Assembly (NCBI RefSeq): GCF_003073135.1
Contig: NZ_PGDQ01000006.1
Location: forward strand, 310,001-374,000
DNA from: Euzebya rosea
Lineage (GTDB): Bacteria > Actinomycetota > Nitriliruptoria > Euzebyales > Euzebyaceae
Reading direction: 5' to 3'
DNA length: 64,000 nucleotides
Shown piece after piece: positions 42,438-51,030 of this stretch (positions are counted from its first letter, which is position 1; every line of letters begins with the position of its first letter). The notes beneath the pieces were generated by a model that was given only the letters and a program-made list of their open reading frames with translations, was not told where the DNA came from and made no database searches. The position numbers and the translations under genes were made by a program.

Positions 42438-43582
42438 CTCCACCCGGCACCGCGGACAACGGTCCGCTCAGCGGCCTGGTGGTCGCCGACTTCTCCCGCA
42501 TCCTCGCCGGGCCCTACGCCACGATGATGCTCGCCGACCTCGGGGCCGACGTCATCAAGGTCGAGGGGCCGGGCGGCGACGACACCCGCACGTGGACGCC
42601 CCCGACCCGGGACGGTGAGTCGACGTACTACCTGGGCGTCAACCGCAACAAGCGCTCGATCGCACTCGACCTGGCCGACCCCGGGGACCGAGCCGTCGCG
42701 CAGCGGCTGGCGGCCCGGGCCGACGTCATGGTGCAGAACTTCCGCCACGGCGGGCTCGAACGGTTCGGGCTGGACCACGAGGCGGTGCGGACGGCCAACC
42801 CGGGGGTCGTCTACGCCTCCATCACCGGGTTCGGCAGCGGCGACGGTGCCGGACTGCCCGGCTACGACCTCATGGTCCAGGGGATCAGCGGCCTCATGAG
42901 CCTGACCGGCGATGCCGACGGACCACCGATGCGCGCCGGGGTGGCGGTGTGCGACGTCATCACCGGGCTGCATGCCGCCGTCGGCATCCTCGCGGCCCTC
43001 CAGCGGCGCGCTGTGACGGGACTCGGCGAGCACGTCGAGGTCGACCTGCTCAGCTCGACCCTCTCCGGCTTGGTCAACCAGTCCAGCGCCGTCGTGGCCG
43101 GCGGTGTCGTGCCCTCCCGGATGGGCAACGCCCATCCCAGCATCTTCCCCTACAACCCCCTGCCCACCGCCGACGGGCACATCATCGTGATCGCGGCCAA
43201 CGACGGGCAGTTCGCCACCCTCGCCGAGGTCCTTGGCCGACCCGGGCTCGCCACTGACCCGCGCTTCGCGACCAACGCCGATCGAACCGCGAACCGCGAC
43301 GAGCTGGAGCCGCACCTCGTCGACGTGCTGCGCACCCGGACCACGGCGGAGTGGTTCGAGGCGTTCCGCGCGGCCGGTCTGCCGGGCGGCCCGGTCCACA
43401 CCGTCGCCGAGGGCGTGGCGTTCGCGGAATCGCTCGGGCTGTCACCGGTCGTGGACGTCGGCGGCGTGCCCTCGATCCGCAACCCCATCGGCTTGGACAC
43501 GGCTGCTGCCAGCTACCGGCACGGGCCGCCGTCCATCGGCCAGCACGACGCCGAGATCCGGGCCTGGCTGGCGGACGGCTGA
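42434..43582 (+). CDS. Class III CoA-transferase (CaiB/BaiF family)
   Basis: A 382-residue family III CoA-transferase that moves CoA between carboxylic acids. It has the N-terminal VADFSRILAGPYATMMLADLGADVIKVE, the nucleophilic Asp in LPGYDLMVQG, and GNAHPSIFPYNPLPTADG. The partner acids cannot be deduced; relatives act on carnitine, bile acids, oxalate, succinate and aromatic acids. GTG at 42434 overlaps the Fur/Zur stop (GTGA), so it is translationally coupled to a regulator with no obvious functional link. Confidence 0.9.
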   Translation: MTPPGTADNGPLSGLVVADFSRILAGPYATMMLADLGADVIKVEGPGGDDTRTWTPPTRDGESTYYLGVNRNKRSIALDLADPGDRAVAQRLAARADVMVQNFRHGGLERFGLDHEAVRTANPGVVYASITGFGSGDGAGLPGYDLMVQGISGLMSLTGDADGPPMRAGVAVCDVITGLHAAVGILAALQRRAVTGLGEHVEVDLLSSTLSGLVNQSSAVVAGGVVPSRMGNAHPSIFPYNPLPTADGHIIVIAANDGQFATLAEVLGRPGLATDPRFATNADRTANRDELEPHLVDVLRTRTTAEWFEAFRAAGLPGGPVHTVAEGVAFAESLGLSPVVDVGGVPSIRNPIGLDTAAASYRHGPPSIGQHDAEIRAWLADG

Positions 43583-43649
43583 CCGGCCGACGCGACGAAT
43601 CCTCCATCGGTGCTGTCGCTCGGGGCGCCGATGAGCGATCCTGCTCTCC

Positions 43650-45014
43650 GTGCGGTTCTCACTACTGATCGTCATCGTCCTCCTCTCCTCGTTCGTCCCG
43701 GTGACGGCCAGCGCACAGGGGCTGCTTGCCACGGCGGACGTGGCCGTCGACCTGCGCCGCAGCTACGACGACGACGTGCTCGTGGACGTCACCAACCGGG
43801 GCCCGTCGGAGGTTCGGGCGACGGCGGAGGTCTCGCTGGACCGTGACCTGATGGCCGTCGACCTGCCGGCCCGCTGCTCGGCCCACGGACCGCGGATGGT
43901 CCGGTGCACCACGCCGGTGCTGCGGCCGGGGTCGCGCACGACCTTCCCCCTCGGTGTCGTCCAGACCGACCGCGGACCCCAGCAGGTCAGCGTGATCGTC
44001 ACCAGCACCGCCACCGACCCGCTGACGGCCAACGACCGTGCCACCCTGAGCATCCAGGCCCTGCCGTCCCCACCCGTCGGCACCGATGCCGTCGACTCCG
44101 CCGTCGTCGTCTCCCGCATGCGGTTCCGCGGTGCCGCCGTCGGCGTGCCACACGTGGTCCTGGCCCGCAGTGACGACTTCGCCGACGCGCTCGTCGGCAC
44201 CGCCCTCACCGGCAACGCCCCGCTGCTGTTCACCGCCCGGGACGCCCTCGATGCCCGGACGGCAACGGAGATCGACCGCGTCATGCCGCAGGGCGGCACG
44301 GTGCTGGTCCTCGGCGGGACCGGTGCCATCGCCGAACCCGTCCTGCAGTCCCTGCGAGCACGCGGACACGAGGCCGTTCGGCTGTCCGGGGGGTCGCGCA
44401 TCGAGACGGCCCTCGCGGTGGCCGACCGGCTCGTGGCGTCGGGCGCCGACCCCTCCACCGTGGTCGTGGCCAGGGCCTTCGGCGACGCTGCCGCCGCATG
44501 GGCCGACGCGATCGCGTTCGGCGCCTTCGCCGGCCAGACGTCCACCCCCATCCTGCTGACCGACCCCGTGGCCGGATCCGGCGAGGTGGCCCGATGGGCG
44601 GCCGGCCACGGCACCACCCGCACCCTCGTCGCCGGTGGAGTGGGTGCGGTTCCCGACGCCGCGCTCGGCGGCCTGCCGGGCGTCGAGCGGATCGCCGGTG
44701 TGGACCGGGCGGGGACCGCCGTCGCGGCGGGTGCGCTCCTGCCCACCCGACGGACGTCAGCGGCAACCGCCGTCCACCTGGTCAACGGCTACGTGGACGA
44801 CGGCTGGGTCCACGGTCTCCTCGCCGCCGGCCTTGCCGTCGACGAGGGCGCTCCCGTGTTGTTCGTCACGCGCACGGATGCCCCCGATGCGACCCGCACG
44901 GCGCTGACGTCCTGCCGCGACGCGCCCGTCGCCATCGCCGTCGTCGGCGGTCCCGATGTCGTCGACCCGTCGTTGCGCACCGAGCTCGACCAGCTGGACG
45001 GATCGCGCTGCTGA
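43650..45014 (+). CDS. Secreted CWB2-repeat protein, tandem copy 1
   Basis: A 454-residue exported protein. Signal peptide (SLLIVIVLLSSFVPVTASAQG), an N-terminal beta-sandwich domain of the DUF11-like type (VLVDVTNRGPSEVRATAEVS with a Cys pair ARCS...VRCTT), then CWB2 repeats (RSDDFADALVGTALTG, VLVLGGTGAIAEP, TRTLVAGGVGAVPD, AIAVVGGPDVVDPS). It ends in a Cys. The next gene encodes a close paralog in the same order. The GTG start has no strong ribosome site. Confidence 0.87.
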   Translation: MRFSLLIVIVLLSSFVPVTASAQGLLATADVAVDLRRSYDDDVLVDVTNRGPSEVRATAEVSLDRDLMAVDLPARCSAHGPRMVRCTTPVLRPGSRTTFPLGVVQTDRGPQQVSVIVTSTATDPLTANDRATLSIQALPSPPVGTDAVDSAVVVSRMRFRGAAVGVPHVVLARSDDFADALVGTALTGNAPLLFTARDALDARTATEIDRVMPQGGTVLVLGGTGAIAEPVLQSLRARGHEAVRLSGGSRIETALAVADRLVASGADPSTVVVARAFGDAAAAWADAIAFGAFAGQTSTPILLTDPVAGSGEVARWAAGHGTTRTLVAGGVGAVPDAALGGLPGVERIAGVDRAGTAVAAGALLPTRRTSAATAVHLVNGYVDDGWVHGLLAAGLAVDEGAPVLFVTRTDAPDATRTALTSCRDAPVAIAVVGGPDVVDPSLRTELDQLDGSRC

Positions 45015-45094
45015 CGGATGGCGCTGGGGATGCCGTTGGTTACCAGGAGTGAAATAGATGACCGCGATGGTTGCGCTGGGCAACCGTGCCCTGC

Positions 45095-46462
45095 GTGCGA
45101 TCACCACTTCTCGCCGTTGCAGTCACCATCCTCTTCCTCTTCGCACCCGCCGCCGCGGGGGCGCAGGGCCTCTTCGCCTCCGCCGACGTCTCCGCGTTGC
45201 TGCGGACCAGCTACGACGACGACCTGCTGATCCAGGTCGCCAACGACGGCCCCTCCGACGCCACCGGGGTTGCGGTCGTCACCCTGCCGTCCGGTCTGCT
45301 CGCCGTCGACCTGCCGGCCGGCTGCGTCGCGGAGGGACCGGACACCCTCCGGTGCACCACCCCGGAGCTGATGCCCGGATCGCGCACCACCTTCCCGGTC
45401 GAGATCGTCCAGACCGACCGGGGGGCCCAGCAGGTCACCGCCTCGGTGCAGGGCAGCGCCGCCGACCCACGGTCGGCCAACGATCGCGCAACGATCACCA
45501 TCGACACCCTGCCCACACCGGTCGTCGGCAACGATCCGGTCGTGGACGCGGTCGTGGTCTCCCGCATGCGGTTCCGAGGCGCTGCCGCGGACGTCCCGCA
45601 CGTGGTCCTGGCACGATCCGACGACTTCGCCGACGCCCTGGCAGGCACTGCGCTGACCGGCCGCGGTCCGCTCCTGTACACCCTGCCCGACGCGTTGGCC
45701 CCGGCCACGGCCGACGAGATCGACCGAGTGCTGCCGCGGGGCGGGACCGTCCTGGTGCTCGGTGGACCGGGGGCCATCAGCGAGCAGGTCGTCGACGCGC
45801 TGCGTGTCCGGGGGCACCAGCCGGTCCGGCTGGCCGGGACGTCGCGGATCGGGACGGCGCTGGCGGTTGCCGATCGGCTGATCGCGTCGGGGACCGACCC
45901 CTCGACCGTCGTGCTGGCCCGGGCCTTCGGGCAGGGTGCAGCGGCGTGGGCGGACTCGGTGGCCTTCGGCGCCCACGCGGCCAGCACGGCCACGCCGGTG
46001 CTGCTGACCGACGGCGACATCGGCTCGCCGGCGGTCGCGGGCTGGCTGGCAGACCACGGCACCACCCGGACGATCGTCGCCGGGGGTGTCGCCGCCGTCA
46101 GCGACACCGCCCTGGCCGGCATACCGGGCGTGGACCGGGTGGCTGGCCCCGACCGTGCCGGGACGGCGGTCGCGGCGGCACGCCTGGTGCCTGCCGCCCA
46201 CGGCGCTGCCGTCGCGGCGCACCACCTGGTCAACGGCTACCTCGACGGCGCCTGGGCACATGGCCTCCTCGCCGCCGGCCTCGCCGCCGACGAGCAGGCG
46301 CCGATCCTCTTCGTCGACACCCACGAGGCGCCGGAGGCCACCCGGGCTGCGCTGACCTCCTGCCGTGACGCACCCATCGTCATCGCGGTCGTCGGTGGCC
46401 CGGAGGTGGTCGACCCATCGGTACGGGCCGACCTCGACGAGCTCGACGCCGAGGCCTGCTGA
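45095..46462 (+). CDS. Secreted CWB2-repeat protein, tandem copy 2
   Basis: A paralog of the preceding gene, about 455 residues, with the same signal peptide type (LLAVAVTILFLFAPAAAGAQ), beta-sandwich domain (LLIQVANDGPSDATGVAVV) and CWB2 repeats. Long blocks are nearly identical to copy 1 (AVVVSRMRFRGAA, VPHVVLARSDDFADAL). GTG at 45095 matches the copy 1 start and gives nearly equal length; an in-frame stop at 45059 limits the start, with TTG 45071 and GTG 45086 as alternatives. A good AGGAG site precedes an ATG at 45058 in another frame, which may allow a short leader peptide. Confidence 0.86.
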   Translation: MRSPLLAVAVTILFLFAPAAAGAQGLFASADVSALLRTSYDDDLLIQVANDGPSDATGVAVVTLPSGLLAVDLPAGCVAEGPDTLRCTTPELMPGSRTTFPVEIVQTDRGAQQVTASVQGSAADPRSANDRATITIDTLPTPVVGNDPVVDAVVVSRMRFRGAAADVPHVVLARSDDFADALAGTALTGRGPLLYTLPDALAPATADEIDRVLPRGGTVLVLGGPGAISEQVVDALRVRGHQPVRLAGTSRIGTALAVADRLIASGTDPSTVVLARAFGQGAAAWADSVAFGAHAASTATPVLLTDGDIGSPAVAGWLADHGTTRTIVAGGVAAVSDTALAGIPGVDRVAGPDRAGTAVAAARLVPAAHGAAVAAHHLVNGYLDGAWAHGLLAAGLAADEQAPILFVDTHEAPEATRAALTSCRDAPIVIAVVGGPEVVDPSVRADLDELDAEAC

Positions 46463-46514
46463 CCCGGTCGACGTCCGCGTCCGGCCCGGGGAACGTGCAC
46501 CGCAGATGCACGAA

Positions 46515-46542
46515 GGGCCGCCGACCGTGTGGTCGGCGGCCC
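46515..46542. terminator. Bidirectional terminator between convergent CWB2 genes
   Basis: Perfect 12-bp stem GGGCCGCCGACC and GGTCGGCGGCCC with loop GTGT, midway in the 127-base spacer between the convergent CWB2 genes. Its length and symmetry fit a terminator for both directions. Confidence 0.88.
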
Positions 46543-46589
46543 CTCGCGTCGGGGGTTGTTCGGCCCTCGGGAGGGGCCGGGGTTCGGTG

Positions 46590-48539
46590 CTAGCTGGTCA
46601 GCCGGTTGATGGCGTTGGCCAGGCGCTGGGCCTCGGGGCCGTAGGTGGAGACCAGGTCCCGCTCGACCTCGTGGAAGCCAGCGGAGGTGGACAGGAAGCC
46701 ACCGACCACGCTGGTCAGCTCCTCCACGACCGGCAGGGTGTCGGTGCCGAGCTCCTCGACCAGCGAACCGAGGGCGACGACGTCGGCCAGGTCGGCGGTC
46801 AGCAGCTCCACACCCTCCAGCAGGCTGGTCAGCTCGCCCAGCGGGATGTTGCCGGAGCGGTCGCCCACGACGGCGTTGATGGACTCGATCACGTCGACCA
46901 GCGCGGCGGCCTGCGCCGGGTTGGAGGTGTCGACCGGGCCACCGAGGGCGGCGGACAGGTCGGACAGGATGCGGATCAGGACGCCCTGCTCGGACGGGGA
47001 GACGCGGTTGCCCTCGGCGCCCATCATCTCGGTGAAGGCGGTACGGACCTCGACGGGCTGGTCGGCCATGGCGGCCGCGAACCGGGCGTCAGCGGACTCC
47101 TCCGACGCACCCTCGCACTCGTCGGCCTCGTCGATCTCGCCGTCCTCGTCGTTGTCGACGCCGTCGCCGCACAGGTCGGACTCGGGCTCCTCCTCGGTGC
47201 CACCGACACCGATGAGGCCGAGGATCTGGCCGACCAGGCCGGGGCTGGTGCCGTCGGGGCCGGGCAGGATGCCGTCGAGGGCCTCGACCAGGGGCTCGAG
47301 CACCGGCCCGAGCACGCTGCCGATGGCGCCACCGGCCAGCTCGTTGGCGGCGTCGAGGGTGCCCAGCATCATCAGGGCGACGGTCTCGCAGGCCAGGAAG
47401 TCGACGAAGCTGTTGCAGATGACCGGTTCGTTGTTGACCCGCAGGGCGTTGGCGATCAGGCCGTCGCCGATGAAGGAGATGGTCTCGGGCGGCAGCAGGG
47501 GACCATCGACGAGCAGGACCGGCGACTGGTAGACCGCACCGTGGGCGGCAGCGGCGAAGCCAGCAGCCCACAGCGGCTCGGCGACGGCGCCGCCCTCGCT
47601 GAGGATGACGCGGTTGGCGTCGGAGACGTCCAGCATGCCCATCGCGTTGGCGATGCGGACCGAGGTGTCCCAGCGGTTGTCGCCGGCGACGCGGGTGACG
47701 GTGACGCCCATGTCCAGGAGGGTGTTCTCGACCTCGGGGGAGATCGCGGCCTCGCCGCCGATCAGGGTGACCTGCTCGACGCCGGCCGAGCGCAGGTAGG
47801 CCTCGGTCGCGTCGTGGAGGTAGTCGGTGGTGGTCAGCAGGGAGGGCAGCTCCAGGTTGGAGGCCAGCGGGCCGGCGGACAACGCGTCGGCGTAGGCCTG
47901 CGACTGGTCGGCACCCTCGGAGGGGTAGGCGCGCATCATGACGACGTGCGCGGCCTGCGGGGCGATGACACCCGCCAGGTCCGCCGCGGTCTCGATGCGG
48001 GAGGGGCCACCGACGCGGGTGACGTTGTCGGCGCCGTAGATGCCGACCAGCTCGTCCTCGACGGCGGTGGAGATGGCCTGCTCGGCGCCGAGGATGACGA
48101 TCTCGGTCACGCCGAGGCGGGTCAGCTCGTCGGTGGTGCGGGGGTCGATGGTGTCGGTCTGCGTCAGCAGCAGCGGTGCCCCGGCGATGCCCTGGCCTGC
48201 GACGGAGGAGAGGGTGTCGGCGAACACGTCGTCGCGGCCGACGAAGGCGATCTGGCTCTCGGGGAAGGTGATGCGCGACAGGGCGACGGCGGCCTCGACC
48301 GCGTCGGTGCCGGTCAGGGTGACGGCGTTGTCCAGCGGGACGTCGCCGAGGGCGTCGCCGAGCGGGCCGGTGATCTCGCCGATCAGGTCCTCCAGCGGCG
48401 AGAGGATCTCGCCGACGGCGCCAGACGGGGCGGTCGGAAGGTCTGGCAGGCCCTGTGCGGCGGCAGGGCCGGCGGCGGTCAGTGCCAGCGCGGCGGCGGT
48501 GAAGCCGGCGGTGGCGATGCGGGTGATGCGGGTCCTCAT
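46590..48539 (-). CDS. Large secreted CWB2 protein with calcium-motif insertion
   Basis: A 649-residue exported protein. Signal peptide (GFTAAALALTAAGPAAAQG), about three CWB2 repeats in the first 330 residues (GRDDVFADTLSSVAGQGIAG, VILGAEQAI, QVTLIGGEAAISPEV, GDNRWDTSVRIANAMG), then a hydrophobic helical stretch. An insertion LCGDGVDNDEDGEIDEADEC (about 440-460) resembles Asp-rich calcium-binding motifs bounded by two Cys. The remaining 190 residues are helical. It could be a calcium-stabilised cell-wall protein. It has a long structured leader upstream. Confidence 0.85.
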   Translation of the reverse strand: MRTRITRIATAGFTAAALALTAAGPAAAQGLPDLPTAPSGAVGEILSPLEDLIGEITGPLGDALGDVPLDNAVTLTGTDAVEAAVALSRITFPESQIAFVGRDDVFADTLSSVAGQGIAGAPLLLTQTDTIDPRTTDELTRLGVTEIVILGAEQAISTAVEDELVGIYGADNVTRVGGPSRIETAADLAGVIAPQAAHVVMMRAYPSEGADQSQAYADALSAGPLASNLELPSLLTTTDYLHDATEAYLRSAGVEQVTLIGGEAAISPEVENTLLDMGVTVTRVAGDNRWDTSVRIANAMGMLDVSDANRVILSEGGAVAEPLWAAGFAAAAHGAVYQSPVLLVDGPLLPPETISFIGDGLIANALRVNNEPVICNSFVDFLACETVALMMLGTLDAANELAGGAIGSVLGPVLEPLVEALDGILPGPDGTSPGLVGQILGLIGVGGTEEEPESDLCGDGVDNDEDGEIDEADECEGASEESADARFAAAMADQPVEVRTAFTEMMGAEGNRVSPSEQGVLIRILSDLSAALGGPVDTSNPAQAAALVDVIESINAVVGDRSGNIPLGELTSLLEGVELLTADLADVVALGSLVEELGTDTLPVVEELTSVVGGFLSTSAGFHEVERDLVSTYGPEAQRLANAINRLTS

Positions 48540-48551
48540 GCGTGGTCTCCT

Positions 48552-48624
48552 GGCTGGTGGGCGACGACAGCACCGCGGCGGCGGTGCTCCCCTGTCGGTT
48601 CGTACGCGGCGACGCCCACCAACC
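48552..48624 (-). promoter_or_regulatory. Structured 5' leader before the CWB2 gene
   Basis: On the minus strand, GGTTGGTGGGCG (48613-48624) can pair with CGCCCACCAGCC (48552-48563) as a 12-bp stem with one wobble. Inside lies a perfect 8-bp hairpin, AGCACCGC and GCGGTGCT (48569-48588). The ribosome site (AGGAG) follows the outer stem directly, so folding could control translation. An interior segment ACGAACCGACAGG recalls c-di-AMP riboswitch sequence, but the match is too short to name it. Confidence 0.5.
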
Positions 48625-48639
48625 GATCCGGAGGGTCCG

Positions 48640-48760
48640 GACCGTCCCCGGCGGGGCCGTCGACCAGTGCATCGGTACGTACGCCCATGACCTGAAGTAT
48701 CTAGTCATTACTGACTGCATATTTTTCCCGCGGTACGTAACTTGGGCGGGCTGGGTCAGC
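48640..48760. promoter_or_regulatory. AT-rich divergent promoter region
   Basis: The spacer between the CWB2 gene and a small plus-strand gene is unusually AT-rich for this window around 48690-48730 (TATCTAGTCATTACT, CATATTTTTCCC). It has a GTCA-TTAC-TGAC dyad and two copies of CGGTACGTA (about 48673 and 48732). Promoters for one or both directions probably lie here. Confidence 0.5.
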
Positions 48761-48781
48761 CTCCGGGCGGGCCTGCCGACG

Positions 48782-48991
48782 ATGCAGGTGATGAACACCG
48801 CGCTGTCGGCCCAGGCCCACCTGAAGCTCGCGATCGCCACCCTGCTGTGCATCCTGTCGGTGGCCGTGAGCCACGATCCACAGGTCGGCGTCGTCCGAGG
48901 AGGGGCCAGCTTCCTGCTCGCCTTCGGCTACGGCGGCTGGGTGCTCGTGGACGCCGTCATGGCTGCTCGTCGGACCGAACGCGTTCGTTGA
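48782..48991 (+). CDS. Small two-segment membrane protein, hypothetical
   Basis: A possible 69-residue protein with two hydrophobic stretches (LKLAIATLLCILSVAVSH and ASFLLAFGYGGWVLVDAVMAA) and a basic end (RRTERVR). No family recognised. ATG 48782 or 48791 could start it, neither with a strong ribosome site. Its end overlaps the convergent membrane-protein gene by 35 bases. Plausible but unproven. Confidence 0.45.
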   Translation: MQVMNTALSAQAHLKLAIATLLCILSVAVSHDPQVGVVRGGASFLLAFGYGGWVLVDAVMAARRTERVR

Positions 48992-49703
48992 CCGCGTCCT
49001 CGCGGTCCCCCGGGTCCGCGGTCGACGGCTGCTGGGACTCCGCCCAACCGGCCCGCGCCTGATCGAACCCCCAGCGGAGGACGTCCATCGGTGACGCACC
49101 GTCGGGCGGCATGGGCGACGGTGCGGGCTCGTCGGGTCCCGTCGTCATCGGTGGCGGCGGGTGCGGCCGTTCGTCCGGTTCCCCGAGCGCGTCCTCGTCG
49201 CGAAGGACCCCGGCCCGGTACAGCAGCCAGATGCCGAGCAGGAGCGCGATCATGCCGGCACCGATCAGCGCGCCGAGGGTCCGCTGGACCCACGGGTGGA
49301 TGCGGAACACGAGCAGCTGCACGGAGTCGTCGGGTGTCGGTCCGGTCCAGCGACAGTCGACGGTGACCGAGGCGCTCGTCGCCTCGAACGTGGCGATGCG
49401 GACCAACCCGCCGGAGTCCGCCACGACCGTCCGGTCGAGCGCGTCCTCGCGCTCGCCCTGGACCAGCGTGCAGTCCGGCCGTCGCTGCTCGCCCGGTGTG
49501 GGGCCGAACACCCGGTCCAGGCCTCGGTCGTCGAGGCCAACGCCGTAGGTGGCACCCGGTTCGGCCTCGAACGTGACCGCGCCGGGCATGCGTCGTTCGG
49601 CGACCGCGGTGAACCGGCTGAGCGCCTGGCCCAGCGACAGGCCGATCGCGCCCACGGCGATCAGCAGGATGGCGATGCCGATCGCCTCGAGCCCCCTCCT
49701 CAT
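48957..49703 (-). CDS. Membrane protein with large extracytoplasmic domain, unknown
   Basis: A 248-residue protein with an N-terminal hydrophobic segment (AIGIAILLIAVGAIGLSLG), a roughly 110-residue domain with two Cys (DCTLVQG and VDCRWTG), a second hydrophobic segment (TLGALIGAGMIALLLGIWLLY) and a Pro/Asp-rich cytoplasmic tail. The two-helix topology places the Cys domain outside. The ATG has GAGGA 6 bases upstream. No family recognised. Downstream, it overlaps the small convergent gene. Confidence 0.75.
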   Translation of the reverse strand: MRRGLEAIGIAILLIAVGAIGLSLGQALSRFTAVAERRMPGAVTFEAEPGATYGVGLDDRGLDRVFGPTPGEQRRPDCTLVQGEREDALDRTVVADSGGLVRIATFEATSASVTVDCRWTGPTPDDSVQLLVFRIHPWVQRTLGALIGAGMIALLLGIWLLYRAGVLRDEDALGEPDERPHPPPPMTTGPDEPAPSPMPPDGASPMDVLRWGFDQARAGWAESQQPSTADPGDREDAVNERVRSDEQP

Positions 49704-49825
49704 CTGCGTTCCTCGGTCCACGGCCCCGGGGGGCGGTCCTGCCGGCACCGCCGGATCAGGGAGTCGTAGCACCGATTCTCGTCGGGGAACAGGGGCTCGG
49801 ACCAACCGTCACCGACCTGTCGGGA

Positions 49826-50920
49826 TCACGAGGGGTCGGGCACCTCGGGCACGGGGGTGGGCGGTGCAGCGGGACCGGGCGGTTCGTCACCGGGCGTCCC
49901 GCCGCCGGTCGGGGTGGGCTCCGGCGGGGTCGTCGGTTCGGCGGGCGGCGCCGTCGTGGGCTGCGGTTCGGCCGGCTGCGTCGGCTCCGGTGCCGGTGCC
50001 GGTTCGGTTGCGCCGGGGGTGGGCTCGGGGGTCTGGATGCCGTCCGGCGGCGTGGTGTCGGGGGTGTCACCGGCCGGTTCGGCGGTGCCGGCGCTCTCGC
50101 CCCGGCGCGGGTCGAAGGCGTTGCGGTCGCCGTGCAGCACGATCGGCATGCCGACGCCCACCCGCTCGAACAACCACTTGGCGTCGGTGCGGGTCACGCG
50201 CACGCAGCCGTGGGACGCCGGGTAGGCCGGGACGCTGTTGGACCCGTGGATGGCCCAGCCCCGGTAGAAGTACATGGGGTCGTACAGCGTGCCGAGGGGC
50301 GCGTGGCGCTCACCGGAGATGCGCCGCTCGACGGTGTAGGTGCCGACCGGGGTGACCGACTCGGCCGTGCCGCCGCCTGCGGTGGCGTAGGTGTCACCCG
50401 AGCCGCTGGAGATCGGCAGGATCCGCGTGACGGTCCCACCCTCAACGAGCACGAGCACCTGGGTGTCGAGGTCGACCTCGACACGGGTCGGGGGCCCGCC
50501 GACGAGGGTCGGCTGGGCCGGGTCGGCCATCGCGGCGACGGTGTTGGGGCCGATGACCCCGTCCGCCGACAGCCCGTTGACCTTCTGGAAGGCCTGCACG
50601 GCGCTGGCGGTGGCCGGACCGGCCTTCCCGTCGATCGCGCCGACGTAGTAGCCGAGGTCGGTGAGGGCCTGCTGCACCGACGCCACCTCGGCCTCGCCCT
50701 CGCGGTCGGTGGGCGTCGGCGTGGGCGTGGGTGTGCTGATCGGCGCGGCCGTCGCGGTCGGGACGGGCTCGGCGGTCGTGGTGTCCGACGGGGTGGGCAC
50801 CGGGACGACGGTGGGGGCCGGTGGCACGTCGATGACCGGGTCCCCGCCCAGCTGTGACGTGGCGAGCGCGGCGCCGGCGACCACGAGCGCCGAGACGAAG
50901 AAGAGGAGCGTTCTGCGCAT
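49826..50920 (-). CDS. L,D-transpeptidase with peptidoglycan-binding domain
   Basis: A 364-residue exported enzyme that forms L,D-crosslinks or links proteins in peptidoglycan. Order: signal/anchor helix (LLFFVSALVVAGAALATS), a Thr/Pro-rich spacer, a PG-binding-1 domain (VQQALTDLGYYVGAIDGKAG), the YkuD catalytic domain with HGSNSVPAYPASHGCVRV holding the catalytic His and Cys, and a Pro/Thr-rich C-terminal tail of about 90 residues. The tail is unusual and may span the wall. It lies next to the CWB2 surface-protein cluster. Confidence 0.92.
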   Translation of the reverse strand: MRRTLLFFVSALVVAGAALATSQLGGDPVIDVPPAPTVVPVPTPSDTTTAEPVPTATAAPISTPTPTPTPTDREGEAEVASVQQALTDLGYYVGAIDGKAGPATASAVQAFQKVNGLSADGVIGPNTVAAMADPAQPTLVGGPPTRVEVDLDTQVLVLVEGGTVTRILPISSGSGDTYATAGGGTAESVTPVGTYTVERRISGERHAPLGTLYDPMYFYRGWAIHGSNSVPAYPASHGCVRVTRTDAKWLFERVGVGMPIVLHGDRNAFDPRRGESAGTAEPAGDTPDTTPPDGIQTPEPTPGATEPAPAPEPTQPAEPQPTTAPPAEPTTPPEPTPTGGGTPGDEPPGPAAPPTPVPEVPDPS

Positions 50921-51000
50921 GTGTCGCCAACGTACGCGCGGGGTGCGACACGCACCACGATCCGATGACGTCCCGATGCCTGTGGGGTCGGACCGGGGTC

Positions 51001-51030
51001 GGTTCAGCCGGGGCCGGTTCAGCCGGGGCC
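51001..51030. repeat. 15-bp tandem duplication over a stop codon
   Basis: GGTTCAGCCGGGGCC occurs twice head to tail. The stop codon of the RsbW-like gene (51019-51021, minus strand) lies in one copy, and the other copy repeats an in-frame stop behind it. Confidence 0.8.

Noticed and set aside
45058-46368. Alternative gene starting at the ATG with a good ribosome site
   Set aside because: The frame is Arg/Gly-rich antisense-like text, whereas the overlapping frame encodes a clear CWB2 paralog. Only the short leader idea is kept.
48552-48624. Named c-di-AMP (ydaO) riboswitch
   Set aside because: Only a short segment resembles the consensus, and the pseudoknot and overall length could not be confirmed by eye.
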